This document shows, one piece after another, positions 35,594 to 44,373 of a stretch of DNA of 64,000 bases; the first letter of the stretch is position 1, and each line of letters starts with the position of its first letter. The position numbers and the translations under genes are program-made. The notes under the pieces were generated by a model. It saw nothing but the letters and a program-made list of their open reading frames with translations. It had not been told where the DNA came from and ran no database searches. Source of the stretch: Streptosporangium sp. NBC_01755 (GTDB lineage: Bacteria; Actinomycetota; Actinomycetes; Streptosporangiales; Streptosporangiaceae); NCBI RefSeq assembly GCF_035917995.1, contig NZ_CP109131.1:62001-126000 (forward strand). The letters run 5' to 3'.

Positions 35594-36658
35594 CTAACGG
35601 TTGACCAGCGGACCCGAGCCGGTCGAGCGGCGTACGACGAGCTCGGGCTGGAACATCAGCTCTACGTGCTTGGCGCGGACTCCGTTGATCTCCTCCAGGA
35701 GGGTGACCACCGCCGCCGAGGCCATGGCGCCGATGGGCTTGCGCACGGTGGTCAGCGGCGGGTCGGTGAACGCGATCAACGGCGAGTCGTCGAACCCCAC
35801 CACCGACACCTCCCCCGGCACCGAAAGACCCCGGTCACGGCAGGCCCGGATCACGCCCAGCGCCATCAGGTCCGACGCGCACACGATCCCCGTGCAGCCG
35901 CGCTCAAGCAGCTGCGCCGCCGCCGCCTGACCTCCCTCCACGGAGAACAGCGAATGCGAGATCAGTTCGTCGACGTCCGTCGCCCCCAGCAGCTGCGCCA
36001 TCGCCCGCCGGTACCCCTCGATCTTCCTGATCACCGGCACGAACCGGCCGGGGCCGACGGCCAGGCCGATCCGCTCGTGCCCCAGGTCGACCAGGTGCTG
36101 AACCGCCAGCCGTGCCGCGGCCCGGTCGTCAGGAGAGATGAAGGGGGCATCGATCCGCTCGCTGTAGCCGTCGAGCAGGACGATCGGCAGCCCGCGCTCG
36201 GCCAGGCGGGTGTAACGGTCCATCTTGGCCGTGGTGTCGGCGTGCAGCCCGGAGACGAAGACGATGCCGCTGACCCCGCGCTCCACGAGCAGCTCGGTGA
36301 ACTCGTCCTCGACCGCGCCGCCGGGCAGCTGGGTGCAGAGCACCGGGGTGTAGCCGTGCTGGGTCAACGTCTTCTCAAACGCCTGGGCGAACGCCGGGAA
36401 GATCGGGTTGTCCAGTTCCGGGGTGACCAGGCCGATCAGCCCGTTGCTGCGCTGACGCAACCGCTGCGGGCGCTCGTACCCCATCAGGTCGAGCGCGGCC
36501 AGCACCGCCTGCCTGGTCGCCTGCGACACGCTGGGTTTGCCGTTGAGCACCCGGCTGACCGTGGCCTCGCTGACCCCGGCCTGCGCGGCGATGTCGGCCA
36601 GCCGGATCGCCGTCCCGTCGGAGCGGGAGCGTGAGGTCTGCGCGAGCTCACCGTCCAT
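35594..36658 (-). CDS. LacI-family sugar regulator (copy 1)
   Basis: 354 residues from ATG 36658. The HTH is RLADIAAQAGVSEATVSRVL, then NGKPSVSQATRQAV and the hinge region. The periplasmic-binding-like sugar domain follows (GLIGLVTPELDNPIFPAF, VGFDDSPLIAFTDPPLTTVR). Long blocks are almost identical in DNA to copy 2 at 41048-42100. The differing parts are the N-terminus, the ligand pocket around residues 185-210 and the C-terminus. It probably controls maltodextrin genes: an operator-like site lies upstream and the divergent gene was a sugar ABC ATPase. Confidence 0.93.
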   Translation of the reverse strand: MDGELAQTSRSRSDGTAIRLADIAAQAGVSEATVSRVLNGKPSVSQATRQAVLAALDLMGYERPQRLRQRSNGLIGLVTPELDNPIFPAFAQAFEKTLTQHGYTPVLCTQLPGGAVEDEFTELLVERGVSGIVFVSGLHADTTAKMDRYTRLAERGLPIVLLDGYSERIDAPFISPDDRAAARLAVQHLVDLGHERIGLAVGPGRFVPVIRKIEGYRRAMAQLLGATDVDELISHSLFSVEGGQAAAAQLLERGCTGIVCASDLMALGVIRACRDRGLSVPGEVSVVGFDDSPLIAFTDPPLTTVRKPIGAMASAAVVTLLEEINGVRAKHVELMFQPELVVRRSTGSGPLVNR

Positions 36659-36730
36659 CAAGGAGTCACCCCACCATGTGGCCGAACCAGGCGCAAACCG
36701 ATCGGCATCCGACACCCGCAGTGAAATTCG

Positions 36731-36752
36731 TTTCTGCAACTTTTCGCAAACT
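36731..36752. promoter_or_regulatory. Candidate LacI/MalR operator A
   Basis: A 22-bp sequence starting TTTCTGCAACTTTTCGCAAA, with the TGC-N8-GCA core palindrome. It shares 17 of 22 positions with the site at 44124-44145. It lies between lacI copy 1 and the ABC ATPase remnant. Confidence 0.6.
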
Positions 36753-36955
36753 GTAACATCCCATCCCTCGCACTGGCATTTCGGTAAAGCTCTTCGGTCG
36801 CGACTAACCGTCACGTGCAGGAAATGGAGAAGTAACCTTCGGATGAGCAATTTCTAATGACATCTATGGACACACGGGCAAGTGCCGCGATGTACTACCT
36901 CATCAATCACACGGCATGGGATCCGGGCGGGGGCGCCCGGGAGGAACGAGCGAGC

Positions 36956-37671
36956 ATGAGTACCGTCGTCCTCGACAATGTGAGCAAGGTATACCCAGGT
37001 GGATACCTCGCGGTCGATCGCCTGAGCCTGCGCGCGGAAAACGGGGAGTTGCTCGTTCTGCTGGGCCCCTCCGGCTGCGGTAAGTCCACGTTGCTCCGGA
37101 TGATCGCGGGCCTGGAGGAGGTCAGCGAAGGGGACCTGTGGCTGGGTGGCACGCTCGCCAACGACCTGGCTCCCCGCGACCGCGACGTGGCGATGGTCTT
37201 CCAGAACGGCGCGCTCTACCCGCACCGGACCGTACGCGGCAACATCGCCTTCCCGCTGGAGATCGCCAAGACCGATCCCACGCTGGTCAGGGAACGCGTG
37301 ACGGAACTGCCTGCTCGCGGCCACCGTCCGCACCCCGCAGAACCAGTTCATCCTGCTGGACTTCGGCCCGCACCAGATCGTGATCCCCTGGACCGACCCC
37401 AGGGCGTACGTCATCTCCCAGTACGTCGGCCACCAGATCATCGTCGGTCCTGCGCCGGCTGATCCCCGGCAACCTATTCGACGAGGACGCCGAGCCGCAC
37501 GAGGAGCAGGAGCACGTCAGCGGCGGCCACCACCGCCGCGCCGACCTCATCGTCCGCCTCGGCTCCCGCCCGGTCTGGCGGGCCGGCGAGTCCGCCAAGG
37601 TGGGTGTCGACGTCACCCGCCTGATGCTCTTCACCATGGACGGCGCCCGCATCGACCCTCCGCAGCGCTGA
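36956..37671 (+). pseudogene. Sugar ABC transporter ATPase (MsmX/UgpC type), internally deleted
   Basis: The frame from ATG 36956 encodes a normal ABC start: VLDNVSKVYPGGYLAVDRLS, Walker A LLGPSGCGKSTLL and the Q-loop MVFQNGALYPHRTV, up to about 37310. The signature motif, Walker B and switch region are gone. In a second frame from 37313 the C-terminal TOBE-like region appears (LLAATVRTPQNQFILLDFGP, then RAYVISQYVGHQIIVG). In a third frame from about 37453 the extreme C-terminus follows (VDVTRLMLFTMDGARI). At least two deletions or shifts occurred. The product cannot hydrolyse ATP. It would have energised maltose-type import. Confidence 0.82.
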
Positions 37672-37741
37672 CCCGGAGCGGCCATGGGCCGGGCGGGTGC
37701 GCGGCGGGGCTGCGGCGGTCTCCGAGGATTCGAGGCGGCCG

Positions 37742-38515
37742 TCAGACCGGCCGGATCGTCTGACCGATCCGGTCGAAAAGCTCCTGTTTGCCTTCGACGT
37801 CGGTACTGAGCGTGACGATGCAGGTCTTGTTCTCGGTCGGCACGTAGTACTGGGTGCCCTTGACGTCGACGCCGTTGGTCGGGAAGGAGTAGACGATCCG
37901 TGCCGCCTCCCTGGAGCCGATGGTCACCTTCCCCGCCGCGATGACCTTGGCCTTGAGCTGCTCCAACTGGGCTCTGGTCTCCTTGATCAGCTGGTCCGTC
38001 GAGGTCTGCCGGCCGGCCTGGCAGAAGCCGTTGAGGTTGGTCGGGAACCCGTTCGGGGAGGTCTTGGCCGACTCGGGGTCCGCCGCCCAGATTCCCCTGT
38101 TGTCGACCAGGGGCTGCAGGCTCTTCTTGGCCTGCTCCAGAGTGGGGCCGGACAGTCCGCTGTTCTTCAGCCCCTTGTTGAGATCGTCCTTGGTCAGGTC
38201 GATCGCGACCCATTCCTTCGGAACCGCGACGCTGACCCCGTTGGCGGGGCCGCCGATCGGTTTGAAACCCTTGGGCACGGGTGCAGCACCGGTGCTCTGC
38301 CCCGGAGCGGGGCTCACGGAACCCGGGCTCGTGGCACCTGGGCTCGTGGCACCTGGGCTCGTGGTGGGTTCGGCGCTCCGCCCGGGGCTGGAGTTTCGCG
38401 CCGGATCGGCGGGAACCCCGACCCTGGCCGTCCAGTTCCCGCTCCCGCAGGCCGTGCTCGTGCCCAGGCAGAGCCCCAGCAGGCTCGTGGCCACGATGTG
38501 GTGGTGCTTAGGCAT
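37742..38515 (-). CDS. Secreted lipoprotein
   Basis: 257 residues. The signal peptide ends in the lipobox GTSTAC with Cys23 as the lipidation site. A Ser/Pro/Gly linker follows, including a 15-bp DNA repeat (TSPGATSPGATSPG). The folded domain (residues 85-257) has alternating strands (NGVSVAVPKEWVAIDL, then RIVYSFPTNG) like actinobacterial LpqN/LpqT-type lipoproteins. It is anchored outside the membrane. Function unknown. Confidence 0.8.
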   Translation of the reverse strand: MPKHHHIVATSLLGLCLGTSTACGSGNWTARVGVPADPARNSSPGRSAEPTTSPGATSPGATSPGSVSPAPGQSTGAAPVPKGFKPIGGPANGVSVAVPKEWVAIDLTKDDLNKGLKNSGLSGPTLEQAKKSLQPLVDNRGIWAADPESAKTSPNGFPTNLNGFCQAGRQTSTDQLIKETRAQLEQLKAKVIAAGKVTIGSREAARIVYSFPTNGVDVKGTQYYVPTENKTCIVTLSTDVEGKQELFDRIGQTIRPV

Positions 38516-38740
38516 CAGGCTGCCCTCCTCGCGGACCCGCGAGGGCCCGGTACCGATATGACCTGCTGCTGTCCATCGGGGGGAGAGCTGACGCGGACGT
38601 GCGCGCTGGTTACCCGCCTGCCGGGCCGTAGCCGGACGACTTCGACGGAGCCGGTCACGACGGGCGACGTGGCACGGTCACGGGAAGTGGCACCACACCA
38701 CTTCCCACCTTCTACCCAATATCCGACATATCGGAAACAC

Positions 38741-39385
38741 TCACGCTTGGGAGGTACGCCCCACGATGGAGACGATCTCCAAGACGCGGATGGCACGATC
38801 CAGCTCGACGCGGTGGAAGGGCGGGCCGTCGGTGCGGGCAAGAACCAGGTGCATGCTCATCCCGGGCATCGGAATGCTCATCAGCTGGTGATCGCCCGAC
38901 CCGAGGACTGCGGGTCGTAACGTGGCGAGGTCCGCCGCCTTGACGTCGACGAGACCACCCGCCCCGTCGAGGGCGGACGGCGCCTGCCAGCTGCGGTGGA
39001 CGAACTCGCCGCTCTCCGACGACATGGTCACCGCCCACTCGGCGCTCACCAGGTCGGGCAGGGCGTCCACGAGGGTGGCCAGCGCCCTGCCCGGATCGGC
39101 GGCGACGTACTTGAGCAGGTCGTAGTCCGGCGCGGCGCCGGGGATCTCACGGGTGGGCCAGACACCCTCGACCTTCATCCCCGGGACGCCCGAGAGACGG
39201 TCCCTGACCGTCTCGGCGTCCACAGTGCCGGGCCAGGAGACCGTGAAGTCGTCCACCGCCCGGCCGACCTCACGTTCCAGGACCGTCACCTGAAGGATGT
39301 CCGCGCCCAGCGCGCCGAGCGCCCGAGCCGCCTGCCCCAGGGCCCCCGGCCTGTCGGGGAAGGAAATACGTAGCCGCAACATCAT
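38741..39385 (-). CDS. ACT-domain protein
   Basis: 214 residues (ATG 39385 or 39382). The N-terminal ACT fold is clear: LRLRISFPDRPGALGQAARA, then LGADILQVTVLERE. A second, weaker ACT-like part is at the C-terminus (MSIPMPGMSMHLVLARTDGP). ACT domains bind amino acids and regulate enzymes. No enzymatic domain is attached. The gene has no clear operon partner. Confidence 0.75.
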   Translation of the reverse strand: MMLRLRISFPDRPGALGQAARALGALGADILQVTVLEREVGRAVDDFTVSWPGTVDAETVRDRLSGVPGMKVEGVWPTREIPGAAPDYDLLKYVAADPGRALATLVDALPDLVSAEWAVTMSSESGEFVHRSWQAPSALDGAGGLVDVKAADLATLRPAVLGSGDHQLMSIPMPGMSMHLVLARTDGPPFHRVELDRAIRVLEIVSIVGRTSQA

Positions 39386-39480
39386 TGCCGATCACCTCGC
39401 TCTGCGCACCACACTGTCCTAGCCAGGTTTCACGAAGGTTCCGGAAAGATGTCCAGAATAAGACCTAGAATGCGTAAAAA

Positions 39481-40749
39481 TCAGGATTGATAAGCTCCGG
39501 CGGCGGGGATTCCGGGCAGTGCGGCGCCGGACAGGTCACGGGCCAGGGGCGCGCCTCCGTACCAGGCGGGATCGAGCTTCACACCGCGGCCGAACGCCGG
39601 AGAGCCGGGGCTCAGCCGCAGGTCCTTCCGGCTTTTGAAGCGGGGATCGGCCACGATCGACCTGGGACCGAGCTTGAACTTGAGGGAACGGCCCTTGTAG
39701 ACGCCGGCGTCCTCATCGGCTCCCTTGCCGTCCTCGAAACCCACCTGCCCGCCGACCACGATGACGTTGTTGCGCAGCTTCAGGATGCTCGGCGAGCAAC
39801 CGTCGTGGCAGGCCCAGCCGAGGGTGCTGCGAGCGGACAGGTAAACCGAGTTGTGCACCGCGATGGTGCCCTTCACCGGCCCGACCGCGTGGCGGGCACC
39901 GCGCGTGACGAGGAAGGACGTGCTCTTGCGCGAGGCGGTCACCACGTTGTGGGCGAAGACGTTACCCTCGGCGGTCTTGCCCTTCTGCGCGCCCAGCTCG
40001 ACGAAGGTCTTGTTCTCCCTGGCCACGTTGTGGGTGATCCGGTTGCGGTCACCGTTGAACACCTCGACGGCGGCGCCGTCGGTGCCGTAGTCCTTGCTGC
40101 TCGCGTAGCTGCCGGTGATCAGGTTCCCGGTGACGAGGTTGTCGTCACCGTTGAGCAGCACGCCGAAGGCGCCGGAGTCGTCGTCGCCACCCTCGTCGTT
40201 GACGCTCATACGGTTGTTGTCGGTCAGGACACTGTTCTTGACGACGTTGTACGCGCCGAAGAAGTGGACCCCGGTGACGCTACGGTCGGCGATGACGCGG
40301 TCGAGTTCGTTACGGCTGCCGCCGACCTCGAAGCCGGCCCACCGGCAGTTGGTGGCCCGCACCCCCACCACCCGCACGTAGGAGCCTGAGATCACCACGC
40401 ACGCCTCGTCCCTGCCGCTGATCTTCGGGGCCGCGCCCTTGCCGTACGGCTCGACCGAGATGGGACTGGCGGCGGTGCCCCGGCCGGACAGCGTCAACGC
40501 GCCCGGCCAGCCACTGCCACGCTTGAGACGCACGATGTCACCGGGGCGCAGGGTGGCGGCGTTGACGTTCTCCAGGCTGCGCCAGGGCGCCGTGGCCGAG
40601 GTGCCCGCCGCGGAGTCGTCACCCGCCCTGGAGTCGACGTAGTAAACGGTGCCTGCCGCGGCCACGGTGGCCTCTGGGAGCGCGACGAGCATGCCTCCCA
40701 CCACGAAAGCCACTGCCACCGGAGTGGCCCACCGTCTCGTCGAGTTCAT
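39481..40749 (-). CDS. Secreted right-handed beta-helix (pectate-lyase-like) protein
   Basis: 422 residues from ATG 40749 (40764 also possible). Signal peptide with ATPVAVAFVVGGMLVALPEA, cleaved near AAAGTVYYV. The body starts with the family motif YYVDSRAGDDSAAGTSATAPW and continues as NosD/pectate-lyase-type coils with repeated N-x-(V/I)-x-x-N turns. It would be an extracellular polysaccharide lyase or hydrolase, or a binding protein. Catalytic residues are not identifiable by eye. It sits within the carbohydrate region, consistent with polysaccharide use. Confidence 0.82.
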   Translation of the reverse strand: MNSTRRWATPVAVAFVVGGMLVALPEATVAAAGTVYYVDSRAGDDSAAGTSATAPWRSLENVNAATLRPGDIVRLKRGSGWPGALTLSGRGTAASPISVEPYGKGAAPKISGRDEACVVISGSYVRVVGVRATNCRWAGFEVGGSRNELDRVIADRSVTGVHFFGAYNVVKNSVLTDNNRMSVNDEGGDDDSGAFGVLLNGDDNLVTGNLITGSYASSKDYGTDGAAVEVFNGDRNRITHNVARENKTFVELGAQKGKTAEGNVFAHNVVTASRKSTSFLVTRGARHAVGPVKGTIAVHNSVYLSARSTLGWACHDGCSPSILKLRNNVIVVGGQVGFEDGKGADEDAGVYKGRSLKFKLGPRSIVADPRFKSRKDLRLSPGSPAFGRGVKLDPAWYGGAPLARDLSGAALPGIPAAGAYQS

Positions 40750-41047
40750 TCTGGTACTCTCCATCGCCTCACCACGGGTGTGTCAGGCGCAGATCTTCGC
40801 ACATCCGGGGTTTACTCAGCGATCTGCAAGGGCGGACCCACAGCCGGTCGTTACCTCCGCTTCACCCGCGCGCTCCGGGGCGGTTCGACGGCGTGGATCC
40901 CATGGCGGCTCCAGCCGCACAGTGGAACCGGTGCGTCACCGCCCCCACCGGCACCTCTCTGACCCGGTCGAGCAGCTCGGAGTAGGCGTGTTCTCCCGAG
41001 GGAGGTGCCGGAGGACCGGCGGGAGGAGGGTCAGGGGAGAAAGGTCG

Positions 41048-42100
41048 TCAGCGAAGTACCTTGGGGCCGGATCCCGTCGATCCCCTGACGATGAACTCGG
41101 GCTGGAAGATCAGTTCGGAGTGCTGTCCCGGGGTGCCGGCGATGGCCTCCAGGAGGGTGTGGACCGCGGAGGTCACCATCGACTGGACCGGCTGGCGCAC
41201 GGTGGTCAGCGGCGGGTCGGTGAACGCGATCAACGGCGAGTCGTCGAACCCCACCACCGACACCTCCCCCGGCACCGAAAGACCCCGGTCACGACAGGCC
41301 CGGATCGCGCCCAGCGCCATCAGGTCCGACGCGCACACGATCCCCGTGCAGCCGCGCTCAAGCAGCTGCGCCGCCGCCGCCTGACCTCCCTCCACGGAGA
41401 ACAGCGAATGCGAGATCAGCTCGTCGACGTCCGTCGCCCCCAGCAGCTGCGCCATCGCCCGCCGGTACCCCTCGATCTTCCTGATCACCGGCACGAACCG
41501 GCGTGGCCCCACGGCCAGGCCGATCCGCTCGTGCCCCAGGTCGACCAGGTGCTGAACCGCCAGCCGTGCCGCGGCCCGGTCGTCAGGAGAGATGAAGGGG
41601 GCGGGGACGTCGGCGGCGTGCCCGTTGAGCAGGACGATGGGCACGCCCTGCCCGATCAGCTGGGTGTAGCGGTCCGAACGCGCGGTGACGTCGGCGTGCA
41701 GCCCGGAGACGAAGACGATGCCGCTGACCCCGCGCTCCACGAGCAGCTCGGTGAACTCGTCCTCGACCGCGCCGCCGGGCAGCTGGGTGCAGAGCACCGG
41801 GGTGTAGCCGTGCTGGGTCAACGTCTTCTCAAACGCCTGGGCGAACGCCGGGAAGATCGGGTTGTCCAGTTCCGGGGTGACCAGGCCGATCAGCCCGTTG
41901 CTGCGCTGACGCAACCGCTGCGGGCGCTCGTACCCCATCAGGTCGAGCGCGGTCAGCACCGCCTGCCTGGTCGCCTGCGACACGCTGGGTTTGCCGTTGA
42001 GCACCCGGCTGACCGTGGCCTCGCTGACCCCGGCCTGCGCGGCGATGTCGGTCAGCCGGGCGGTGCCGTTGCCGAGCGGGCCGACGACACTAGGCGTCAT
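41048..42100 (-). CDS. LacI-family sugar regulator (copy 2)
   Basis: 350 residues from ATG 42100, which overlaps the end of the alpha-glucosidase gene by 11 nt, so the two form an operon. The domains are those of copy 1. The offset between the copies is 5454 bp without indels in the near-identical blocks. Differences concentrate in the effector pocket (DRYTQLIGQGVPIVLLNGHA versus DRYTRLAERGLPIVLLDGYS) and the last 50 residues, so the two may answer to different sugars while binding similar operators. The likely role is a repressor of the maltodextrin genes. Confidence 0.93.
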   Translation of the reverse strand: MTPSVVGPLGNGTARLTDIAAQAGVSEATVSRVLNGKPSVSQATRQAVLTALDLMGYERPQRLRQRSNGLIGLVTPELDNPIFPAFAQAFEKTLTQHGYTPVLCTQLPGGAVEDEFTELLVERGVSGIVFVSGLHADVTARSDRYTQLIGQGVPIVLLNGHAADVPAPFISPDDRAAARLAVQHLVDLGHERIGLAVGPRRFVPVIRKIEGYRRAMAQLLGATDVDELISHSLFSVEGGQAAAAQLLERGCTGIVCASDLMALGAIRACRDRGLSVPGEVSVVGFDDSPLIAFTDPPLTTVRQPVQSMVTSAVHTLLEAIAGTPGQHSELIFQPEFIVRGSTGSGPKVLR

Positions 42101-43706
42101 CGCGTTGCCACCAGACGGCGGAGTCGGGGGCGAGGCACGCGACACCGCCCTGGACGACCGGCTCGGCGCTGGCCAGCAGAACCCGTCCGGGGGCGGGCAG
42201 CTCCACGGGGTCGCCGGTGAGGTTGACGGTGCAGGTGAAGCCGGCGTCGCGGGTGAAGGTCAGCGTTCCCTCCGGGGAGTCGAGCCAGGCCAGCGGGGTG
42301 TCGCCGAAGGCCGTCCACTCGCGCCTGATCCGGAGCGCGTCCCGGTACAGGTTCAGCGTGGAGGCCGGATCCTCCAGCTGGGACTCGACGCTGAGCGGGC
42401 CCCAGGAGGACGGCATGGGAAGCCATGTCCCGTTGACGCCCGGCAGGCTGAAGCCGAAGTGCGGCTCGCCGTCGGACCAGGGGAGCGGCACCCGGCAGCC
42501 GTCACGGCCGTCGTCGGGGCTGCGGAGCCGCTGCGGGTCGCGCAGGAACTCCTCGGGAAGGTCGAGAACCTCGGGCAGGCCGAGCTCCTCACCCTGGTAG
42601 ACGTAGGTCGAGCCGGGCAGGGAGAGCATCAGCAGGGCCGCGGCGCGGGAGCGGCGCAGACCGACCTCGCCGCCGCCGTACCGGGTGAGGTGGCGCTTGA
42701 CGTCGTGGTTGGAGAGCACCCAGGTGCTGGGCGCGCCGACCAGCCCGGCGGTCGCCAGCGACTCCTCGATGACCGCACGGAACCCCTCCGCCGCCCAGGG
42801 GGTGTTGAGGAAGTGGAAGTTGAACGCCTGGTGCAGCTCGTCGGGACGGACGTAGTTGGCCAGCCGCTGCGGGGACGGTGCCCACGCCTCGGCGACGCCG
42901 ATCCGCTCTCCGAGGTAGGAGTCGAGCAGCCTGCGCCAGGCGCGGTGGATCTCGTGCACGCCGTCCTGGTCGAAGAACGGCACCACGTCGGTGCCGATCA
43001 TCCGGATATGGTCGCTGTGCCCGACATCGGGCAGTCCTTCGGCCTTGACCATGCCGTGGGCGACGTCGATGCGGAAGCCGTCTACCCCCAGGTCGAGCCA
43101 GAACCGCAGGATCGACTCGAACTCCGCGTGAACCTCGGGGTTCTCCCAGTTCAGGTCGGGCTGCTCGGGTGCGAACAGGTGCAGGTACCACTCGCCGTCC
43201 GGCAGCCGGGTCCACGCGGAGCCGCCGAAGATCGACTCCCAGTCGTTGGGCGGCAGCTCTCCGGCCGCGCCCCGGCCCTGGCGGAAGATGTAACGCTCGC
43301 GCGCGGGGGCTCCCGGACCCGCCGCCACCGCCTCCGCGAACCAGGCGTGCTGGTCGGAGGTGTGGTTGGGCACCACGTCCATGATGATCCGCAGGCCATG
43401 CCCGTGCGCGTCGTCGATCAGCGCCCTGGCGTCGTCCAGCGAGCCGAAGATCGGGTCCACGTCCCGGTAGTCGGCCACGTCGTAGCCGAAGTCGGCCATC
43501 GGTGAGGTGAAGAACGGGGTGAGCCAGATCGCGTCGACCCCGAGGTCCGCCAGGTACGGGAGCCTGCCGCGCGCGCCGAGCAGATCGCCCACACCGTCGC
43601 CGTTGCCGTCGGCGAAGCTGCGCACGTAGACCTGGTAGATCACCGCGTCGCGCCACCATCGGGTGGCGGTCCCGGCAGCACGGTCCGCATAGACAAGCTC
43701 GGTCAT
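42090..43706 (-). CDS. aglA: GH13 alpha-glucosidase (oligo-1,6/maltodextrin type)
   Basis: 538 residues from ATG 43706, with GGGGGA upstream. An upstream extension of the frame is a malG shadow. GH13 motifs: DVVPNHTS (region I), GFRIDVAHGM (nucleophile Asp, region II), VAEAWA (acid/base Glu, region III) and VLSNHDVKRH (region IV). No signal peptide, so it works on imported maltodextrins in the cytoplasm. It lies between the malG remnant and lacI copy 2. It looks intact, although the importer genes beside it are broken. Confidence 0.93.
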   Translation of the reverse strand: MTELVYADRAAGTATRWWRDAVIYQVYVRSFADGNGDGVGDLLGARGRLPYLADLGVDAIWLTPFFTSPMADFGYDVADYRDVDPIFGSLDDARALIDDAHGHGLRIIMDVVPNHTSDQHAWFAEAVAAGPGAPARERYIFRQGRGAAGELPPNDWESIFGGSAWTRLPDGEWYLHLFAPEQPDLNWENPEVHAEFESILRFWLDLGVDGFRIDVAHGMVKAEGLPDVGHSDHIRMIGTDVVPFFDQDGVHEIHRAWRRLLDSYLGERIGVAEAWAPSPQRLANYVRPDELHQAFNFHFLNTPWAAEGFRAVIEESLATAGLVGAPSTWVLSNHDVKRHLTRYGGGEVGLRRSRAAALLMLSLPGSTYVYQGEELGLPEVLDLPEEFLRDPQRLRSPDDGRDGCRVPLPWSDGEPHFGFSLPGVNGTWLPMPSSWGPLSVESQLEDPASTLNLYRDALRIRREWTAFGDTPLAWLDSPEGTLTFTRDAGFTCTVNLTGDPVELPAPGRVLLASAEPVVQGGVACLAPDSAVWWQRDDA

Positions 43707-43756
43707 GTTAAATCCCCCGATCAGGTGACATGTCAGGATGTAATAGCACGGCGGTG

Positions 43757-44019
43757 TTACGACTTTGTGGCACCGGCGGTAAGCCCGGCAACGGTCAGCC
43801 CGGCGACGATCACCGAGTTGAGCAGCCAGGTCGGGAACTGCGTCTCGGTCAGCACCCGGATGTAGTTGTCCAGCGACGGCTGGCTGAAGATCTCCAGCTC
43901 GCTGGAGAGCCAGCCGTCGCGCGGCTTGAGCGAGGTCAGGACCAGCCAGACGATCGGGAACAGCGAGACGGCGACCGCGGCCAGCAGGGTCGCGTGCAGC
44001 AGGATCGACTTTCCCGCAT
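43757..44019 (-). pseudogene. malG: Maltose-type ABC permease MalG, internally deleted
   Basis: In one minus-strand frame the sequence reads LLHATLLAAVAVSLFPIVWL, then TSLKPRDGW and QFPTWLLNSVIVAG, the start of a MalG-type permease. It passes straight into LTVAGLTAGATKS and a stop, the usual MalG C-terminus. About 190 middle residues, including the EAA loop, are gone. The junction lies between two near-identical 13-bp direct repeats GCCGGGCT(G/T)ACCG. The start codon is out of frame as well (ATG 44019). malF and malE, expected upstream, are absent. Confidence 0.8.
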
Positions 44020-44123
44020 GTGTTTCTCCTCAGGTTCAAGGGGGGCGGCCGGCGTCGGGGAGCCGTCCGGCCGGGTCTGGAGTACGCCGGACGTTACGCC
44101 GACGTGAACCCCATTGGAAGAAC

Positions 44124-44145
44124 TTTCTGCAAGAGTCTGCAAACT
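44124..44145. promoter_or_regulatory. Candidate LacI/MalR operator B
   Basis: A 22-bp site starting TTTCTGCAAGAGTCTGCAAA, with TGC-N8-GCA core, 17 of 22 identical to operator A. It lies between the divergent malG remnant and the pullulanase remnant in an AT-richer intergenic stretch (44100-44370). Confidence 0.6.
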
Positions 44146-44373
44146 TGTTACAAATCAGCCCAAAACCGAGAACCAAAGGACCTTCGATCAGAAGTCGCGG
44201 CAGGGGCGCCACTGTCTCTCGGAGGGCGAAAAATACTATTTGTATGCTTTTATCCTTTCGTCGACCCCCTGCTGCCCCATCTCGGATTGCCTGGATTCAG
44301 AAAATTGTCGCAAGGGATTGCATAGAGCATTCCCAGTGAGTAACTTCCGGGCAACACCCTCGAAACAAATCCC

